The notes under the pieces are model-generated. The model had not been told where the DNA came from. It made no database searches and saw only the letters and a list, made by a program, of their open reading frames with translations. Positions 1 through 13,014 of a stretch of 64,000 nt of DNA are shown here, piece by piece. A program made the position numbers and the translations under genes. Position 1 is the stretch's first letter; each line of letters opens with the position of its first letter. The stretch is from the NCBI GenBank assembly GCA_963556495.2, contig OY747710.1, positions 36,911,000-36,974,999 on the forward strand, given 5' to 3'. This stretch comes from Valencia hispanica. Lineage: Eukaryota; Chordata; Actinopteri; Cyprinodontiformes; Valenciidae.

Positions 1-1087
1 TAATAATCACATTTTGATGTCAAACCCCAAATGTTTGCAGTCTACAAATGTAGAGCTATTTACTCCAATCTGTCAATATTTTTGGAGGGAAGTGTATGGA
101 TTTCGAGAATGATTGTGTTTTCTGTGCTTGATTATGATGTCATTACTTTCATCTCAAGAAAAATATTAATATCTTAATATTTAGACTAACAAAATCTTGA
201 TTTTCAAGGTGATTATGGTTCAGAAATGAATACTTGTATTACACTAACTTTCCACCATGACATTAAGGGATATTTGGTAGCCCTAATCCTTTGGACCTAG
301 ATGGATTTTTTTTTCACCTAGAACTAACTGGCAGCATCGTTGTCATGGTTTCTGTGTTGAAATAATATAATGACTTAAACAGTTAAGACAAAAAAACTAG
401 CTCATAGTCTCATTACCTCAAGACAATTGGATGAAACTAGTATCACGTGTATAGTAGCTTATGATATTGCTTTCTTGACATGAGTTTAAAATCCTATTAC
501 TGACCTAACAACATTATTTCTGTTGCAAAACCAAGCTTCAGCTTTCATTATTTCAAAAATCATAATAGAAAACTGCAGCAGTCCCAAGAAACAAGTTTAA
601 GCTGCCATCTAGAAATAATAATGAAATAATGAAAAAGAAAAAAAAGCTTTTGTCTGTGGGAAAAAAAAATATTGATCCCATGTCAAGATAATGAAAACAG
701 ATACCACAATAAAAGAAGACCCGGTTATCGCAGTATAACAAGATGATAAAATGATCATGTCAAAAAAGCTCAAGATGTTATCTAAAGTTATTTAGATCAT
801 AACTGAATTGAAAATATGTCTATATTCATGACATTTGAGTTTTAATTCTTATAACTCATTGTCATACATGTTTGTTTAGTCACGAGTGAGTGTGAACCAG
901 GTGACAATGTATTTGGATATTATCAAAAATGGTCTGGAAATCCAATCCGATATAAAATGTTATTAGCTTGTCTTATTAGAAATTTATGATGTTTGATTTT
1001 TGTGTGTAATGATCATCACATTACATTTATTTATTCAAATAAAGCAGTTTAATAATCTGTATGTGTGTGTGTGTGTTTGTGTTTAAG
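1..1087 (+). other. NSMCE2: NSMCE2 intron, 5' part of gene outside window
   Basis: AT-rich sequence with no convincing exon. It precedes a splice acceptor ending at 1087 that opens an internal NSMCE2 exon in mid-codon, so at least one upstream coding exon lies beyond the window start. A short TG-rich run (about 1062-1079) forms part of the tract before the acceptor. I see no transposon signature. Confidence 0.6.
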
Positions 1088-4000
1088 ATGAAGAGATGAA
1101 CCCTGGCATCAAAGAGATGGAGACCATGATTCTGGAGTGTGCAAAGCTGGATAGGGAGATAAACTACTTTGTTGATATTGTACAGCAAACCACAGCGGAG
1201 GTGAGTCATAATGTGTCACAGTCCAAATCATCTAAGTGGGAAACACTTCAGCACTGCTTTTGTTTCTCAACATCAAACATGAGAGGGATTATTGATTAAA
1301 AGAGTTTGATTAAAAAAAAAAAAACTATGACGTAAATGTTTGATCTTTCTTCTGTTTTACATTTCATTTACTTGCTATTTTTCATGTCTTAATAAATCAT
1401 TTTTGACATTTGGAATAAATCATTAAACATGACTTTTCTTTTCAAGTTAAAAAATGCCGGCCGACGTGTTTCTATCTGTAGGTCACTTCTCAGCAGCCAG
1501 AGGCCATGTTCAGCCTGTCTGCCATAGTCAAGGAGCGGTTTGCAGAGAGAATTGCTCAGCTCTCCAGTGCTGAGCTGAACCACCACCAGAAAGTGGCCGC
1601 TTTCAGGGAGAGCATCAAGAACTCTCTGCAACAAGGTTAGGCTTTTGACGGATCGCAAGTAATGGAAATGGGTCGGCTTTGTGCTTCGAATGGGGGGTAT
1701 TGCTTTAGGTGCGCAGTACATTGTAAAGTGTTGTAAAGTGTACACCCCTTGAACCGTTCCACATCGTCTCATGTTGAAGCTATATAAAACTCAGCGTATT
1801 TTGCTTGGGATTTGATCTTAATGACCAATTTAAAGATAGGGCTCAATTGCAGACCTACCGAGACGCGGTCTGGACAAAGTTCATGTTGATATGACATCTT
1901 GGGTCACGCTCTCTGGGAGACTGTAGAAAAGAAAGCATTTGCTCAATAAAATCCATTAGAAGGCCAGTTCATAGATGGCAAGGAGCCCTGAAGGGTATAC
2001 AGATTTCATCCCTGAGGGAAGACATGGTGGTGGCAGCACCATGCTGTGGGTGTTCGTTTTTAATCAGCAGTGAGAGAGAAGGTAGGCAGAGTTGATGGGA
2101 ACTGTCCAGCCAGTCTGACTGAGCTTCAGCTATTTTTGCAAAGAAGAATGGGCAAACGCGTCTCTTTGTAGATGTGCAAATGTAGTAGAGTGAAAGCTGG
2201 AGACTTGCTGCTGCAACTTTTACAAAAGAGGGTATATATATATATATATATTTTTTTTTTTTTTAACCCCTGAACAGTAAGTGAAGTTTGCGGTTGGGAC
2301 GTGAAAAAGTTTCCAAGGAAACACTTTTGCAAGTCGCTGCATGACATATCCAAGCTGGATAAAAATTGTCTGAAAGTAAAAGGGCAAAAAAAAGAGCCAT
2401 GAGTAATATGGCTCAGGCCACTGCAATCCAATCACAACTGAACTGTGTTACAGTCATATGTGAAGAGATGTCTATAGAACTGTCTGATCACTCTGGTAAT
2501 CCAGGACGCATCTAAGGCAAAGTCTAAAATGCAGAAGATACCGGGTGCAATGTATTCAGAGCCGGAGACCGCCGTAGATATTCAGAAATGTATATTTGCA
2601 CTCATAATGTTGAAATTATGTTATGCTTCCAGTGTTTGCTAAATGTTTTTGTATCATGCATTTCATGGAAAGGTTACAGTCTTTGCGCACGGGGGATTCA
2701 TTTTGGCTCAAAGCGTACATTTTAGCTTTGAATCTATCACCGCTGAAGCTCTGGCCTGTTTATGGAAACTAATCTTGTCAAAGCAACACCTCTTTGCATA
2801 CTGGGATATCTTCCATTCATCTTCTTGGTGTTCCAGTTCATCATCTACTCGCTGTGATTGGACACTTGGAAACGAGTTGCATGCATGTTGTGTTTTTCTT
2901 CAGCCAACCAGGAGTCTGCAGAGAGCGTGGAGGAGCTTGACGAGGACATCGCCGTCACCCAGAGCCAAGTCAATTTCACCTGCCCGCTCACACAGGTAGT
3001 GTGAAAGCTTTAATGCGTCCCCGAATGCTTCTATACTTTTTTTCCTGAACCTTCCAGTAGAAATCACAAATACCTTCCATTTTTTTCTCCATTTTTTTTT
3101 AACGAATGTTTTAGCATCTCAATGTTTTTGTTGTTGTTTTTTTGTTCTAATACATTTTTTTATTCAATGCACCCACTGTGTCTATCTGTATTCAAGGTGG
3201 AAATGGTGAACCCGATGAAGAATAAAAAGTGCAACCACCACTATGATGAGGAAGCCATACTGAGTCTGATCAACACAAGGCACAGCCAGAAAAAGAAGTG
3301 CCGGTAAGACGCTCTCCCCTGCGAGGACGCTTAGAAAGTCAGGTTTAGCGGGCGGTAAACAACTCGGCAGGTTGGCATGGGACCAGCAGCTGGCTGCCTT
3401 TAATTACTTGAACCCCCCCAAAAATAACACGGATTTTTTATTGTAGCGCTTTGATGTTGGAGTCAAGCCGAATGTGGCTGGTCCTCGAGGAGCGCTGATA
3501 AAATCCCAAAGTTGGTTGTCAAAGAAACTCTTTCCTTCTTAAGTTTTTGCTGTGGCCTTTTAAGGAAATTATGAATAAATACTAAAAAAATCTAGCTGCT
3601 ACTGGATCGTTGGAACAAATACGAATATTATTCGTATTTGTCGAATAACATTGAAAAGGTCAAATATCTCAGTAACTTAATTCAAAAAGGGAATTCATTG
3701 AAGTGATGTATTCAAATGAAAACTCAAAGTATGTCAGATAGTTTGAATATTACAAATGAGCAATAACATTTCTATTACAGAAATGTCGGGGGTACTGAAA
3801 GGTATATGGACATACTGTACGGTATATGCGCCTCTGTTTAGGCTTCCTTCTACATGAATTCCTGTATCAATGCAGAGTGACATGGAGGAGACCAACCTGT
3901 TAACTCTGCTGAGGTTTTAAAGAAGCCCAGGTTCCTCTGGGTTCCGCCACAGTCTGGAATAGTTTGGAAAAGTAAGGAAATAGATTTTAGCATCCTTCCT

Positions 4001-4725
4001 TCTTTATGTATTCTTAGTTGTATCGTTACTTTGTTTCACTGACTGTGGAAACTTCAGACTGGACCTGAAACGTCTTGAATTTTGTGCCTCTCCAATCCTC
4101 CTCCGGACTCTGAGACCAAAGGAAATTCAAAATATTTTACTCATCTGAAAAAAAAGGCAACAATCCAGTAATTGTTTCTTCTTTGCCCAGGTAAGGCAAA
4201 TCTAACATTAGCTCTGGCTATGTCTGTGTGGTGGCTCTCGAAGCTAATTAACCCCCCCCCCCAAAAATAAAAAATTTGAATAGGCTTTGCTTCACAATCC
4301 TCTCAAGGCTGCAGTTATCACACTGCTGTTTGTGCACTTTTTTCTACTATACTTTTTCCTTCCACTCAACTTTCTTTTAATATATTTCGAAATGGGGACC
4401 CAGTTTATTCGGCAAAGATTATTAACTGGAATGAATGCTCAAGATAAACCTCTCTTTGTGAAGTGAATCTATATAATTAATGCCTTTCCCTTCTTGAATT
4501 AAGTGATTTAAATATCCAGACTTTTCAGTGATATTCCAGATTATAAAGATACACCTGTATATAGGGTAGGTTTGCCGTTTGAACATATTGGCATGTTGTT
4601 GTCTGTCCTCCAGCTGTCCTGTGGTGGGCTGTGGAAACGGAGACGTGAAAGAGTCAGACCTCATTCATGACCAGATTCTGAGGAGAAGAATCCAGAATCA
4701 AAAGCGACAAAACAGCAAGACTTAA
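1088..4725 (+). CDS. NSMCE2: NSMCE2 (MMS21/NSE2), E3 SUMO-protein ligase of the SMC5/6 complex; last five coding exons
   Basis: Five exons splice in frame: 1088-1200, 1482-1635, 2904-2995, 3197-3303 and 4614-4725 (TAA at 4723-4725), all with AG/GT borders and matching phases. They encode about 190 residues of a protein that is about 247 residues in human. The first two exons give the helical N-terminal half that packs on SMC5 (MNPGIKEMETMILECAKLDR, then a segment ending near SIKNSLQQ). The third carries the conserved DEDIAVTQSQVNFTCPLTQ lead-in. The fourth and fifth form the SP-RING, with zinc ligands visible as Cys and His in KKCNHHYDEEA and two Cys in CPVVGCGNGDVKESDLIHD. The family SUMOylates partners during recombinational DNA repair in the nucleus. 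The 5' exons are missing only because the window starts inside the gene. The four introns are short; one holds a Tc1 relic. Confidence 0.93.
1815..2235 (+). mobile_element. Tc1/mariner relic in NSMCE2 intron
   Basis: Eroded transposase sequence. The stretch around 2028-2050 keeps the Tc1 signature for a GGG-S-M-W-like motif (GGTGGTGGCAGCACCATGC), and 2135-2155 resembles the C-terminal segment near the protein end. There are many stops and no intact terminal repeats. It lies in the intron after the second visible exon, same strand as the gene. Confidence 0.7.
2233..2264. repeat. (TA)n followed by poly-T
   Basis: An alternating TA run of about 18 bases passes into 14 T. It is simple sequence in an NSMCE2 intron, immediately after the Tc1 relic. 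Confidence 0.85.
3625..3795 (+). mobile_element. Fragment of a Tc1-like element (same family as 8395-8970)
   Basis: Contains the phrases ATCTCAGTAACTTAATTCAAAA and GAATATTACAAATGAG typical of the termini of a widespread fish Tc1 family whose copies end in 'TATCTCAGAAAATTAGAATATT'-type sequence. Only terminal sequence is present. It lies in the last NSMCE2 intron. Confidence 0.45.
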
Positions 4726-4885
4726 TGTCCCGCATGTTCAGTTAAGTGGATTTATATTTCTGTAATCGGTGCTTTGAGAGCAGAACTGTTGGGAATGTTT
4801 TGGCCAGTTGGATTGGAGTGTTCTAGCTGGGGGCTAATGTTCTGTCATTTCACTGGCTGTACATGAAAGCTTCATATATTTCCTA

Positions 4886-4891
4886 AATAAA
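4886..4891 (+). promoter_or_regulatory. NSMCE2: NSMCE2 polyadenylation signal
   Basis: AATAAA 161 bases after the NSMCE2 stop codon, followed by a T-rich stretch from 4908. It is the first canonical signal after the stop. Confidence 0.75.
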
Positions 4892-4917
4892 AGTTATTAA
4901 ATGATTAATCTGTGGAT

Positions 4918-6010
4918 ATTTTCTTTTTACCTGACGCAGTATATTCTCTGAACCATCAGAGGGCGCTGTTTCTCCAACATCAGTGTAGAAAATCAAACTC
5001 CAGCATGGACTCTTTACTCTTAGGCTCAGGTTTGGATGTTATTATTAGTAGAGACGAGCAAAGCTCCTCTTTGTTTTTCTCTTAGAGAATCACCGCCCTC
5101 CACTTGCACACGAGGAGCCATCACAACCGAATAATAAAAACCCAGCTTTTTTCACTGAGAATCGCTTTATTCTCTCTGCAGGAACAGCTCCTTGGGATCA
5201 AAAGCATATCCCGAAACAGGAATGCGAACAAGCCATAAACAAACTGTTGTGCAACCTCTGTGGGAAATGCTCTTAGGTGATTGCGTTTCTCACTGCGTGC
5301 TGTGAAGGACCAATTGTTCCACAGAGGAACAAACAAAGGCTGCGTTGAGATGAAACTAGGTGAAGCTAATCTGCTTAAATACCCCTTGCATCAGGCATTC
5401 TTAAAGATCTCTAATAGCTCTGTCCATACAAGACTGTGCGTCACACGACAGTGAGAGCAGTTTGCCAGAGGAGAAATCAACCAGCAATGAAAGCTCTGGC
5501 TGATGTTGACTCGTTCATTTCGTTTTCATTTAGGGGTAATTTGGAAATCATTCACTGTGGAAAATGGAAAGTCATATCGGTGTTACATTCACCGCTCATT
5601 AACAGCAGCGCATTTGTATGCTGTTTAGAGGGATAACATTTCACAAATATCACAAAATAATAAACCAAACAATATAGTACAGGCTGCTTGGAAGGGCTGT
5701 GTTTTACCTGGATTTGACTCTTTATCTCCTCAAAATCGCCCGGGGCCCAAAATGGCTGCAACTGTAAGTCTGGGTATTTGGCTTGTCCATGGAGGGTTTT
5801 ACCTTTGGCTGCCTGGAAGTGAACATATTTTTCACTTTAGTGTTGGGAGCAGCAGGGATTGAGTTGGACAGAGTGGGAAGAAACTGAGGCTCAAATAAGA
5901 CTTCACCAAAAACAAAGTTCTGATGGGTTCGTTCTAGGTCAGTTCCAAAGTGTTTCAGCCCAACATGAATGTGTGATGTGGATTCTTGTGCGTGTTGACA
6001 TGAAGAGTAA
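4918..6010. other. Intergenic sequence between NSMCE2 and LRATD2
   Basis: No recognisable gene or intact transposon. Short reading frames here lack family features. A CTCF-like motif lies at 4953-4967. No tribbles-like (TRIB1) coding sequence is present, although that gene sits here in tetrapods. Confidence 0.6.
4953..4967 (+). promoter_or_regulatory. CTCF-like motif just downstream of NSMCE2
   Basis: CCATCAGAGGGCGCT fits the CTCF core consensus CCASYAGRKGGCRSY at 14 of 15 positions. It lies about 60 bases past the polyadenylation signal, a plausible boundary position. Motif match only. Confidence 0.4.
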
Positions 6011-6014
6011 CAGT

Positions 6015-6095
6015 GCCAGGGCTCATTTATTGGCAATCCTGGTAAAGATATGTGAAAAGCCTTGAAATAAATCCAATGTTTTTTGCAGTTGCACG
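6015..6095. repeat. Fragment of a dispersed DNA-transposon repeat
   Basis: Carries TTATTGGCAATCCTGGTAAA, then AGATATGTGAAAAGCC and AAATAAATCC. The same phrases recur (in either orientation) near 7760-7815 and 48140-48245. This marks a Tc1-family terminus or MITE. Confidence 0.55.
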
Positions 6096-6364
6096 ATTGA
6101 ATGCACGTATATCAACCTTTAATACAAGAATTTTTTTTCTATGTTTACTTTATAAAACCGATAAATGTTTCTTGGAACTTTTAAAATCTAAATCATGATT
6201 TTCTTTTCCTCTGGGGTATAATTATGACACGACACACCCATCAGATGCCATCTAAATGTCAGCCGGTTGTTTGGGAGCGATGAAAGGAAAAACGCCTTTT
6301 CTGTTTAACCTTCACTGACCAAACTCTCTAACGATATGTGCTCCACTTAAAGCAGCAAAGAAGT

Positions 6365-6465
6365 CCGGGATTTGGCTCCAGGCTCGGGTTCTTTCTGGAT
6401 GGAATTTGCATGTCCTCCCCGTGCATACATGGATCCCCCCCCGCCCAGTCCAAAAACATCACTGA
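6365..6465 (+). repeat. SINE/LINE-tail-like repeat fragment
   Basis: The phrases GGAATTTGCATGTCCTCCCC and CAGTCCAAAAACAT match a very common fish interspersed repeat, usually read as a LINE/SINE-derived tail that ends in (TGGA)n. Another part of the same repeat lies at 8030-8290. No tail is seen here. Confidence 0.55.
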
Positions 6466-6474
6466 AAAAGGAGA

Positions 6475-6635
6475 ATGCAGCTCCAACTTAAATAAATTGC
6501 ATTAATTGCTCACAAGTAATTGAATTAAGTTTATCCAACTTAATTTATTTTACATTTGTTTAACTTGACAGCTTAATAAACTTAGTAAATTTACTTGGAT
6601 AAACTTAATTCTCAATAACTCAATTATATGTGACC
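6475..6635. mobile_element. AT-rich palindromic MITE
   Basis: An exact 16-base inverted repeat, AATTAAGTTTATCCAA at 6523-6538 and its complement at 6595-6610, surrounds about 56 bases. More TTAA-rich sequence flanks it. It is non-coding and abuts the 5' end of the next Tc1 copy. Confidence 0.5.
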
Positions 6636-7762
6636 AAGGAGCACCATCAAATCTATCATAACCAAATGGAAAGAACATGGCACAACAGCTAAACCTGCCA
6701 AGAGACGGCCGACCATCAAAGCTCACGGACTGGGCAAGAAGGGCATTAATCAGAGAGGCAGCACAGAGACCTAAAGTAACCCTGGAGAAGCTGCAAAGTT
6801 CCACAGCAGAGACTGGAGTGGATGTACATAGGATGACAATAAGCTCTGCGCTCCATAGAAATGGGCTTTATGGGAGAGTGGCCAGAAGAAAGCCATTACC
6901 TTTAGCTAAAAACAAAAAGGCATATTGTGAGTTTGCAAAGGGCATTTGGGAAACTCCCAACATGTATGGAGGAAGGTGCTCTGGTCTGAAGAGGCTAAAA
7001 TGGAACTGTTTGGCCATCAAAGAAAACGCTATGTCTGGCACAAACCCAACACATCACCCAAGGAACACCATCACCACAGTGAAACATGGTGGTGGCGGCG
7101 GCATCATGCTGTGGGGATGTTTTTCAGCTGCCTGAACTGGGAAACTGGTCAGAGTTGAGGAAAAGATGGATGGTGCTAAATACAGGGATATTCTTGAGCA
7201 AAACCTGTACCACTCTGTTCTGTGATTTGAGGCTAGGACGGAGGATCACCTTCCACCAGGACAATGACCCCAAACACACCACTAATGCAACATTTAAGTG
7301 GTTTAAGGGGAAACGTGTAAATGTGTTGGAATGGCCCAGTCAAAGCCCAGATCTCAATCTAAAAGAAAATCTGTGGTCAGACTTAAAGATTGCCATTCAC
7401 AAGCGCAAACCATCCAACTTTTTGCAAGGAGGAATGGCCCAAAATCCCAGTGGTAAGATGTGGCAAGCTCATAGAGGCTTATCCAAAGCGACTTGGAGCT
7501 GTGATAGGCGCAAAAGGTTGCTCTACAAAGTATTGACTTTAGGGGGGTGAATAGTTATGCACATCGACTTTTTCTGTTATTTTGTGCTATTTGTTGCTTG
7601 CTTCACAATAATAATGAAAAGACATCCTCAGAATTGTGGGGATGTTCTGAAAATTAAATGATGCAAATCATCAAGCAATCCCTGTTAATTCCAGGTTGTG
7701 AGGCACCAGAATCCGAAAAAAAAGTCAAGGGGGGTGAATACTTTTGCAAGGCACTGTAGATG
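6636..7762 (+). mobile_element. Tc1-like transposon, 5'-truncated, transposase pseudogene
   Basis: Long transposase pieces run from about 6677 to 7550 in changing frames, with at least two frameshifts. Visible are the paired-type helix-turn-helix end and linker (RDGRPSKLTDWARRALIREA), the first catalytic region (LWSEEAKMELFG, where family members have Asp), the second (FHQDNDPKHT) and the third (SQSPDLNLKENLW). The right terminal repeat at about 7729-7758 reads GGGGTGAATACTTTTGCAAG then GCACTGTA. The left terminal repeat is absent; the copy starts inside the transposase 5' region. The first Asp reads as Glu and the frame is broken, so it is dead. Confidence 0.88.
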
Positions 7763-7815
7763 CTTTTTACACATCTTGACTAGGAGTGCCAATAAATGTG
7801 GCTGGTACTGTTTAT
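7760..7815. repeat. Dispersed repeat fragment (shared with 6015-6095)
   Basis: TTTTTACACATCTTGACTAG and GTGCCAATAAATGTGGCTGG are the complement of the phrases at 6015-6095. It directly abuts the Tc1 right end, so the Tc1 may have inserted into, or beside, an older copy. Confidence 0.5.
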
Positions 7816-8029
7816 ACTCTGTTAGACTTCCCTTCTGAAGTGAATACAATCGGCTTTCTAGTAGAGTGATGCTTGAAGTGCTGCTTGAGCTTTCCTGGAA
7901 CTGGTGAGAAATGCTCAACAATTACAGCCACCTTGTTTCCAAAGATGTAATAATTAGTCCGCACAAGGCCAACAGTATTTATTTATATTTGATCACTGAA
8001 GAATTACCAAAACAAATCTGCACTGCAAG

Positions 8030-8290
8030 TTCTCCCCATGCATCCACATGTTCTTATTGGGTACTGTGGCTCCCTCCTTTTACAGTGCAGAGACTTCCAT
8101 CTTGGGTTAATTGGTTTCTCCAAATTGCCTTTAAGTATGTATAGTTGTCTCTCCTGTGCGCCTCAGCATTGCCCTGTGATAAGACGGTTATCTTGGGCAG
8201 GGCCGATTCTGCCTTTCTCTCATTAATCACTGAAGATGGGCACCAGCAACCCTGTGAGGATAAGTGGGTATGGATGGATGGATGGAAATC
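8030..8290 (+). repeat. LINE/SINE-tail repeat with (TGGA)n end
   Basis: Phrases such as GGTTTCTCCAAATTGCCTTT, GCCCTGTGATAAG and GGGCACCAGCAACCCTGTGA, ending in TGGATGGATGGATGG, match the common fish repeat whose 3' end is a TGGA tandem. It is the 3' portion of the family whose 5' part is seen at 6365-6465. Non-coding. Confidence 0.65.
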
Positions 8291-8394
8291 TCATCTGCAC
8301 TGATGTGATGGCAATATAGTAGAGTACAAGTGCTTTTCTGAAATAAGCTAAAAAAATTCTAGGCTGTGTTGTTACAGCTATATGTGATTAGATG

Positions 8395-8970
8395 AGAAAG
8401 GCACTGAAAAGTTGCTTTATTTCAATGATTCAATTCAAAAGGTGAAATTTATACAGATCCATTACAGAGTAATACTTTAGGTTATTAGTTCTGTAAACTT
8501 TGATGAGTTTGGCTTACAGCCAATAAAAATCCACTAGTAAGACACTAATAAAAAATGATTTTTATTACAAAGACATTAGGTTATGACCATGTTATGGCCT
8601 GCACAATTATGGGGAAGACTGCTGAGCTGGCTCTCTCCAGCAGCAGGCGGTCGTTGACAGCCTCCATAAGGAGTGTATGCCACAAAAGGTCATTGCTAAA
8701 AGGGCTGAGTGTTCTATCAGATCGCTGAGCAAGAATGCCAATGGAAAGTTGAGTGGAAGGAAAAAGTGCAAGCAACACGTATCCCAGAGCCCGGAAAAGA
8801 TTGTGAAGCGAAGCCTCTATAGGAGTTTCGGGGAGATTCGTAAGGCGTGGACTCTGGCTGGAGTATCTATAAAAACTAATAATTATGAATTTAGGTTTCA
8901 CTTTTGAATTGATCCACTGAAATAAAAGGACTGTCAGATAATATTCTAGTTTAGTGAGATGCATTTGCAT
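8395..8970 (+). mobile_element. Internally deleted Tc1-like transposon
   Basis: Outer parts of both ends are present: a left part with GATTCAATTCAAAAGGTGAAA and a right part with TTTCACTTTTGAATTGAT. Between them is only the N-terminal transposase region (8605-8870), whose phrases ACCATGTTATGG, ATGGGGAAGACTGC and GGAAAGTTGAGTGGAAGG match the DNA-binding half of a known fish Tc1 family. The DDE catalytic half is missing and the frame is broken. Confidence 0.75.
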
Positions 8971-8974
8971 TTTT

Positions 8975-9379
8975 TTCAGCTTCAGAACTGATCTGTTGCT
9001 TGTTGCTTTTTATTATAATTATTATCATTATTAACGTGCTTTCTGCCACATTCTCGTGACTTTCACTTGTTTTCAGTTTTGGCTTGTGATATTTTAGTTT
9101 AAAACTCTTTTAAGTTTGAAGGATTGACCATACTTGCTTTTGCGCAATTGTGCGTCTACTGTTCAAGAAGCATTTCCTCAGTTTAACACACGGTCCAATA
9201 AATGACCCATGACGTGATAAGCTCAAATGTTACCAGACAAATCTAAACACACACAATGAATTAAACTCGTTGAAAAGTGATAAATAAAAAGGAGCTGAGA
9301 ATTGCGAGAACGTTCTCACTAGGCAGATCCCCCCCCCCCCCCCAAGAGTTGAAGTGTTTTCTGGTTTACTGTCGCTTTA
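8975..9379. other. Sequence upstream of LRATD2
   Basis: No repeat family recognised. A run of 15 C at 9329-9343 lies just before the presumed LRATD2 first exon. AT-rich elsewhere. Confidence 0.5.
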
Positions 9380-9581
9380 AATGACACCTCCTCCCAGCAG
9401 CCGGTGGATCCTGAGCGAGTTTCGTTGCAACAAACACTGGGCTTCATACAACAGGCAGCCTGTGTCTGTGCAGCAGACTAAACCGCACGGTGCAACAAGC
9501 CACCGCACAGGAAGGACGGGAACCGGCGCTTAGATTCCCCATGTAAGCACGGAAGAGAGTCAGAGAGCTGCTGAACAACAG
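9380..9581 (+). promoter_or_regulatory. LRATD2: Probable LRATD2 promoter and non-coding first exon
   Basis: A GC-richer stretch with no clear TATA box ends in CAACAG/GTGAGT, a strong donor with GT at 9582. A matching acceptor, TTTCCTCCCAG, ends at 9851, and the next exon carries the LRATD2 start codon at 10028. A 5'-UTR intron of about 270 bases is therefore likely. The transcription start itself cannot be placed from sequence alone. Confidence 0.5.
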
Positions 9582-9757
9582 GTGAGTCTACTGTAGGTGG
9601 CAGAAGCTGAGTTCATCTGGAGTAGGAATGAAACGGGTTTGCTTTACAGCAGCAGTGTAGATCCTAACCAGCGTTTATGTGGTTAAAGGGGTTAAGGATG
9701 AATCTGTAGCCTCCCTCCTGCGGGAGAGTTCCGTGGGAAATGTGAGCCAACAGGTGA

Positions 9758-10858
<1,101 letters not shown>

Positions 10859-11690
10859 TGGCTGTGGTGGGGCTCTTGAGCTTGAAGCCGAAGGAGATGT
10901 TTCGACTGGAAGACGCGTGCGGCTGGTGTTGGGGGAAGAGCACTGTTACCTCTAATGAGCCAGAGAAGAGCTGTGAGCTAGAGCGGCTGTTACTCTGCCA
11001 GAGAATGTGCAGGAGGAGGGGGGGTTGAACAGTTCAAAGTTGTATCTTCACAAACTTTGATATCTGGAGTAACACTTGCTCCATTCTCAAGTGCTTTAGC
11101 AAGAAAACTCTCAAGGCTTGAGGAGAAAAAAAAAGAAGGATATTCAATACCCTAATTTGCACTGGCAAGTCAAAATAACCCAAACTCTCCTCCAACATAG
11201 CCTAAATTCCCCTCTCCTCGCCATAATTTACCTCAACCCAAGATTCACAGAGTTACTGTGATGAATTTGCATGAGATCTACTTGCAGCCTTATCTTTTAG
11301 TATGGGGGGGAAAAAAAACGAAGAATTAAATGATCCTTAATTATTTATTGCAGTGAATCTTTGCACACTTGTGAGGAACCCCTTCTATGTGATCCGAGAC
11401 GGAGCTCTGAAAGTGTTTGTACCCCAGTAAAACTCAGGTGTTGGATCCTGATCCAGAGTGAGAGACTACCTGTAGCTTGTATCACTGTTTTCTCAGTGTT
11501 AAGGATTCCCATTTGTTGCTTTATAGCCAATCATCGCACAGCTTTACCTGTGGACTTTCCTGTTCATAGCCATAACTGTGCACCTTTTAATGAATCACCC
11601 ATTTATAACAGTTTATTTTTCTTGGGAAAAGAAACATGTTTGTATGAAAGGCTTATGGAATAAATTTATATTTGAAGAGTAAAAAATTCT
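10859..11690 (+). other. LRATD2: LRATD2 3' UTR
   Basis: Non-coding sequence after the LRATD2 stop. The first canonical AATAAA is at 11659-11664, so the terminal exon is about 1.8 kb. A-rich patches at 11126 and 11310 lack a canonical signal. Confidence 0.6.
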
Positions 11691-11917
11691 TCTTGCATGT
11701 TTCATTTTTTAATTTCTTTTTATGAATTTGAAAGCAGAGCTGGCCCAAGGTACAAGCAAACCAAGCGGTTGTTTCGGACCCCCAAAAGTGTTAGGGTTTT
11801 CACCCCAGTCAAGTTTACAGATGTAATCTCAATGCGCAAGGTAGACATCTGTGGTAATTGTGGAAAAATTATTTTAACGGACTAAAGTGAGCACACATCT
11901 GTTATTGTGTGTTGGTG

Positions 11918-12420
11918 CAGTACCTCACAAAAGAATTCAAGGGGAAGAAAAATGAATCATGAGTTTTCGACTTTTTAATAAATATCTGAAAAGTGTGGTG
12001 TGGATTTATATTCAGCAGCCCCATTTGGTCCTAATCACACCAAATACAATCCAGTACAACTGATTTGTGTTCAGAAGTCACCCGGGTTAGTAAAGGAAGG
12101 GTACGAGAGAAGCAGCCAGAGACGTGTGGCGGCTCCACAGACGGAAGAATCTGCTAACAAGAAAACTTGTAGCTGTAAGACGGAAGAAGAATGCTATTGT
12201 TGAAAGAAAGCCGTAAGACCCGTTTCTCACAAGCAATATGGGGAACGTGTGGTAGAAGATGCTGTGGTCTGACCATAAATGGACTTTCTGGATAATATGC
12301 AATGTGCTCTGTGTTAAGATGGGCGTGGATACAAATGCATGCAACACTTTTCAGAGTTCTCATTTGTAAAAAAACAAAAAAAAAACATAACATTTTTACA
12401 AACTTCCATCTGATTCACAA
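11918..12420 (+). mobile_element. Tc1-type relic
   Basis: The left end resembles the fish Tc1 terminus (GCAGTACCTCACAAAAGAAT). Inside, phrases such as GGCTCCACAGACGG and AGAAGATGCTGTGGTCTGAC resemble Tc1 transposase, the latter at the first catalytic Asp region. Heavily mutated. Confidence 0.55.
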
Positions 12421-13014
12421 CTATCCACCATGTTGTGTCTGTCCAACATAATATCCAATTTAAGTATGTACTTATTAGTGGTTATAACAAGGAAAAAACG
12501 TTCAAAATTTGGTTAAATGTCTTGCAAACCACTATATTACGTTCTAGTTGTGAATCACGATATCTATGTGAGATTAGACTTGTTGAAATGTGTTGCCTGA
12601 TGGTAACTCAAAGCCCCCTGAACTATGTACAAAAGCAAAAAAAAAATCTAACTACTAGGATTAGGGAGGCTGTTGGCCAACCCTAAATTAAAACCAAAAT
12701 TATAGCCTGTTTTGATATACCGGTAAATGTTTGCTTTTCACAGGCAGCTCTCTGAAACTACTCCAACATCAGCTTCTTTGTATTCCAGCCATATGATGAC
12801 ATTTTGCTTCGTTTACATCCCTGCTCCCGGATAAAGTCCTTATATTAAAATGTGCCCACAGGCTAAAAATATTCACCACCCCTATTTCAAGCCGTTACAT
12901 TCAATCTAAAAATTTTGTTTTTTGTCTCGACTCAGAGAAGTAGCTTAAACCTAAACTGCTGATGAATCACATTCTAAGGTTCTGTATCTTGTTATGGATA
13001 ACATTTAAGTAGAG

